The notes below the pieces were generated by a model. It was given only the letters and a program-made list of their open reading frames with translations. It was not told where the DNA came from and did no database searches. Both the position numbers and the translations under genes were made by a program. This document shows positions 6,078 to 8,266 of a stretch of DNA of 8,266 bases, in pieces (position 1 is the stretch's first letter; each line of letters opens with the position of its first letter). This DNA comes from Frankiaceae bacterium (GTDB lineage Bacteria; Actinomycetota; Actinomycetes; JADGOU01), in the NCBI GenBank assembly GCA_017882835.1, contig JADGOU010000114.1, positions 1 to 8,266 of the forward strand. The letters run 5' to 3'.

Positions 6078-7511
6078 TCAGCTGCCATTGTCGGTCAGGA
6101 CAACCTGGGCGGTCTGGGTTTTGCCGTCGCGGATGTAGGTCACGGTGACCGGGTCCCCCACCCGGTGCTTGCGCACCGCCAGGATCAGCTCGTCGACGCT
6201 CTTCACCGCGTCGTCGTCGACTTTGGTAATCAGGTCTCCGGACTTGATTCCGGCTTTGTCCGACGGCCCGCCCGCGACCAGGTCCCGGACCTGAGCGCCG
6301 GGCTGGCCACCTTGGATCTGCTTGGCGGCGTCCTCGTCGACGGTCTGCGCGCGCACCCCGATGTAGGGATGGGTCGCCTTGCCGGTGCGAATGAGCTCCT
6401 CGGCCACCGACCGCGCCTCGTCGATCGGGATGGCGAAGCCGAGGCCAATGCTGCCGGACTGCGCGCTACCGGAGCCAAAGGGGTCGCTGCCCCCGAGCGA
6501 GGCGATGGCCGAGTTGATGCCGATCACCTGACCCTGGCTGTCCACCAGGGGGCCACCGGAGTTCCCGGGGTTGATCGCCGCGTCGGTCTGGATGGCGTTA
6601 AGCAGCGGCACGCTGCCGCCACCGTTGTCCGCGGGGACCTGCACCGTGCGATTCAGCGCACTGATGATGCCGCTGGTGACCGTGCCGACGAGGCCGAGCG
6701 GCGAACCGAAGGCGATGACCTGATCGCCGACAACCAGGCTGCTGGAACGACCCAGCGTGGCCGGCTTCAGCCCGTCCACACCATCGATCTTGACGACGGC
6801 CAGGTCGGTGGCGGTATCCGTGCCAACGATCTTGCCGGAAACCTTGCGGCCGTTCGCCAGGGACACCGACAGCGTTCCGGTACCGCCGGGTGCGGCCACG
6901 TGGTTGTTTGTCAAGATGTAGCCGTCACCACGGATGATCACCCCGGAGCCGGTGCCCCGCTCCCGCGCGGTCGCTACGTCGATGGATACGACGCTGTCTT
7001 TGACCTTGTCCACGATGCTGGTGACCGACGTCGACGAGGAGTCCACCGGGGTAGCTCCGCCGCCGGTGCCCAGGCTGGCAGCGGAGTCATGCACTGAGGA
7101 GCGCGAGGTGCCAGTGTTCGCGGCGTGCACCCCGGCGTAGGCGCCCACCCCACCGCCGACCAGCCCAGCGGCGAGCGCCACTGCGGCCAAGCGCAGCCCG
7201 GCCCGATTCGCGGGCCGGCCGCCCGGGTCGCGACCCAGCGTGTCGACCGGAGCACCCCACGGGCTCGGCTCCGGCCGCGCTTGGGTGGTCGTCTCGCCGC
7301 TGGACCCACTGGGCGCACCGCCGTCGGGCGCCCAGCCGGTACCGGCTCCGCCCGGGCCCCACGGCGAAGCCTGGCCCGCGTCGGGGTGCACCGCCTCGGT
7401 CGCCGTCGGCTGCGGTGCCCCCGGGGGGCCGGGGTCGGTGGGTCGGGACCACCACGGGTCGGCCTCGCCACCGCCCGCCGCGGCGTAAGGATTACGGTCG
7501 TCGCTGGTCAT
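6078..7511 (-). CDS. htrA: membrane-anchored HtrA/DegP-type serine protease with PDZ domain
   Basis: This 477-residue protease is expected to degrade or refold damaged proteins outside the cytoplasmic membrane. Residues 1-103 are a Pro/Gly-rich, probably disordered cytoplasmic tail. One membrane helix lies at about 106-130 (LAAVALAAGLVGGGVGAYAG). The trypsin-like domain spans about 160-370, with the complete triad H204 (TNNHV), D236 (TATDLAVV) and S318 (NPGNSGGPL). One PDZ domain covers about 383-474 (PYIGVRAQTV to the C-terminus). The ATG at 7511 is chosen because GGAAGG lies nine bases upstream at 7526-7521; the frame stays open upstream but would overlap the RseB-like gene. The 86-base gap to that gene shows no convincing promoter, so the genes are probably one operon, matching the sigE-rseA-htrA-tatB order of mycobacteria. 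Confidence 0.94.
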   Translation of the reverse strand: MTSDDRNPYAAAGGGEADPWWSRPTDPGPPGAPQPTATEAVHPDAGQASPWGPGGAGTGWAPDGGAPSGSSGETTTQARPEPSPWGAPVDTLGRDPGGRPANRAGLRLAAVALAAGLVGGGVGAYAGVHAANTGTSRSSVHDSAASLGTGGGATPVDSSSTSVTSIVDKVKDSVVSIDVATARERGTGSGVIIRGDGYILTNNHVAAPGGTGTLSVSLANGRKVSGKIVGTDTATDLAVVKIDGVDGLKPATLGRSSSLVVGDQVIAFGSPLGLVGTVTSGIISALNRTVQVPADNGGGSVPLLNAIQTDAAINPGNSGGPLVDSQGQVIGINSAIASLGGSDPFGSGSAQSGSIGLGFAIPIDEARSVAEELIRTGKATHPYIGVRAQTVDEDAAKQIQGGQPGAQVRDLVAGGPSDKAGIKSGDLITKVDDDAVKSVDELILAVRKHRVGDPVTVTYIRDGKTQTAQVVLTDNGS

Positions 7512-7597
7512 CGCACTGATCCTTCCGGTGCTGCCCCTGCGGCAGGCAAGTCGCATCAATCTCGGCCAGATGCGGGCCGGTGTCCACCCGGTCCCGA

Positions 7598-8266
7598 TCA
7601 GCCGAACGGGTTGAGCCAGGATCCGACCCGAACCAGTCCGTGCCGCATCCGGGCCAGCACGCCGCGGGCCGGTTCTGGTTCGTGCGGGAGGGCCGCGACG
7701 ACCGCATCGATCATCTCCCCCGGGGCGTCGGCGACCATGGTGTACACGGTCCCGTTCCCCGCCCAGGCGACCCGCTGCGGCAGCGTGTCGTTGACGAAGA
7801 CGTCGGCGGCACCAATCCGCTCCCGTCGCCACCCGCGGACGGCAGCCGCGTCCAGCCGACCCCGCTGTTCGAACAGCGACAACGTGGACAGCCCATCGGA
7901 GTAGCTCAGGTGCAGCGTCTGGTTTCGACCTGCGCCGGTTGCCCGGGTGTCGTACAGCTCCAGGTCCGCACCCAGCCGGTCCGGGGCCGTCCACCCGGTG
8001 GAGCGCATCGCATTCAGCCGACCGGCGGACAGCGATTCGCCGCTGGCTTTGGCTGAGGTCGGTGGCAGCTTGCCGGACATGGTCGGTACGGCGTCGGTGT
8101 CGACGGTGCCGAAGGCACTCGCCCGTACGGTCCGGCCTTGCGTGTCGAAGACCTCGCGCCGCAGCACGAGCCCGGTCCGCTGGTCCACCCAGAACCGGCC
8201 GGCCAGGCTGGCGTCAACCCCCCGTCGGCGAACCTCGACAACCGAGGCCGGCCGGCCGGCGCAACT
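7598..8266 (-). CDS. RseB/MucB-like sigma-E regulatory protein, C-terminal part
   Basis: The frame is open from the right edge to TGA at 7600-7598, giving 222 visible residues; the start lies outside the window. RGVDASLAGRFWVDQRTGL and LRREVFD (visible residues about 15-41) match the end of the LolA-like N domain of RseB/MucB. A second domain follows, with LHLSYSDGLSTLSLFEQRG (about 116-135), a core strand pair around AWAGNGTVYTMVADAP, and the C-terminus SWLNPFG. By family, RseB-type proteins bind envelope-stress signals and modulate the anti-sigma factor; in actinobacteria this role is less well tested. The GTG at 8188 is internal, not the start, because conserved sequence continues upstream of it. 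It is followed 86 bases later by htrA on the same strand. The signal peptide or membrane anchor cannot be seen here. Confidence 0.78.
   Translation of the reverse strand, partial: SCAGRPASVVEVRRRGVDASLAGRFWVDQRTGLVLRREVFDTQGRTVRASAFGTVDTDAVPTMSGKLPPTSAKASGESLSAGRLNAMRSTGWTAPDRLGADLELYDTRATGAGRNQTLHLSYSDGLSTLSLFEQRGRLDAAAVRGWRRERIGAADVFVNDTLPQRVAWAGNGTVYTMVADAPGEMIDAVVAALPHEPEPARGVLARMRHGLVRVGSWLNPFG

Noticed and set aside
6165..7097. Forward open frame of 310 codons opposite htrA
   Set aside because: The opposite strand encodes the complete catalytic triad and PDZ domain. The forward product has no family features.
7531..7545. Small inverted repeat CTGCC/GGCAG before htrA
   Set aside because: Only five pairs around a five-base loop, expected by chance in this composition.
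7512..7994. N-terminal extension of the HtrA frame beyond the ATG at 7511
   Set aside because: The extension would overlap the RseB-like gene by about 400 bases and is low-complexity. The ATG at 7511 has a good ribosome site and begins a typical N-terminus.
8246..8260. GGCC tandem run near the right edge
   Set aside because: It lies within an open coding frame and codes for ordinary residues; short GC tandem runs are common at this base composition.

Overview
The window is very GC-rich, densely coded DNA with GTG and ATG starts and short or overlapping gene junctions. The gene families and their order point to an Actinomycetota chromosome. An RseB-like gene, an HtrA-type protease and tatB lie in a row, with mrp close by. 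This recalls the sigE-rseA-htrA-tatB...mrp neighbourhood of mycobacteria and relatives. I cannot name the genus.

Layout. Bases 1-179 are an edge region. They hold a possible 3' end of an upstream gene, a strong nested inverted repeat (107-155), and a candidate -10 element just before the first start codon. On the + strand follow: a soluble MgtE-N/CBS protein with a PRC-barrel start (180-1445); a two-helix DUF1003 membrane protein overlapping it by 11 bp (1435-1956); a 112-bp spacer; a large GspE/PilB-family ATPase (2069-4429); a perfect-armed RNA hairpin that fills the gap; and the Mrp/ApbC Fe-S carrier ATPase (4472-5665). Convergent to these, on the - strand and read right to left, are the 3' part of an RseB/MucB-like gene (runs off the right edge, ends 7598), a membrane-anchored HtrA/DegP-type protease (7511-6078) and tatB (6050-5691).

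How the genes fit together. The - strand genes look like the downstream part of an envelope-stress operon: a sigma-E regulator, a periplasm-facing quality-control protease and a Tat translocase subunit. The sigma and anti-sigma genes would lie beyond the right edge. The + strand pair may be a metal or stress sensing unit, since it keeps the cytoplasmic regulatory part of MgtE but not its channel. Mrp is housekeeping Fe-S assembly.

The standout is the 786-residue secretion/pilus ATPase. It has two MshEN-like repeats in front (possible cyclic-di-GMP input), a complete motor core, two identically spaced zinc ribbons, and a C-terminal receiver-like domain that appears to have lost its phosphorylation chemistry. 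It stands alone between otherwise unrelated housekeeping genes, with no pilin, PilC or peptidase gene in view. No mobile element, CRISPR array, tRNA or rRNA was seen.
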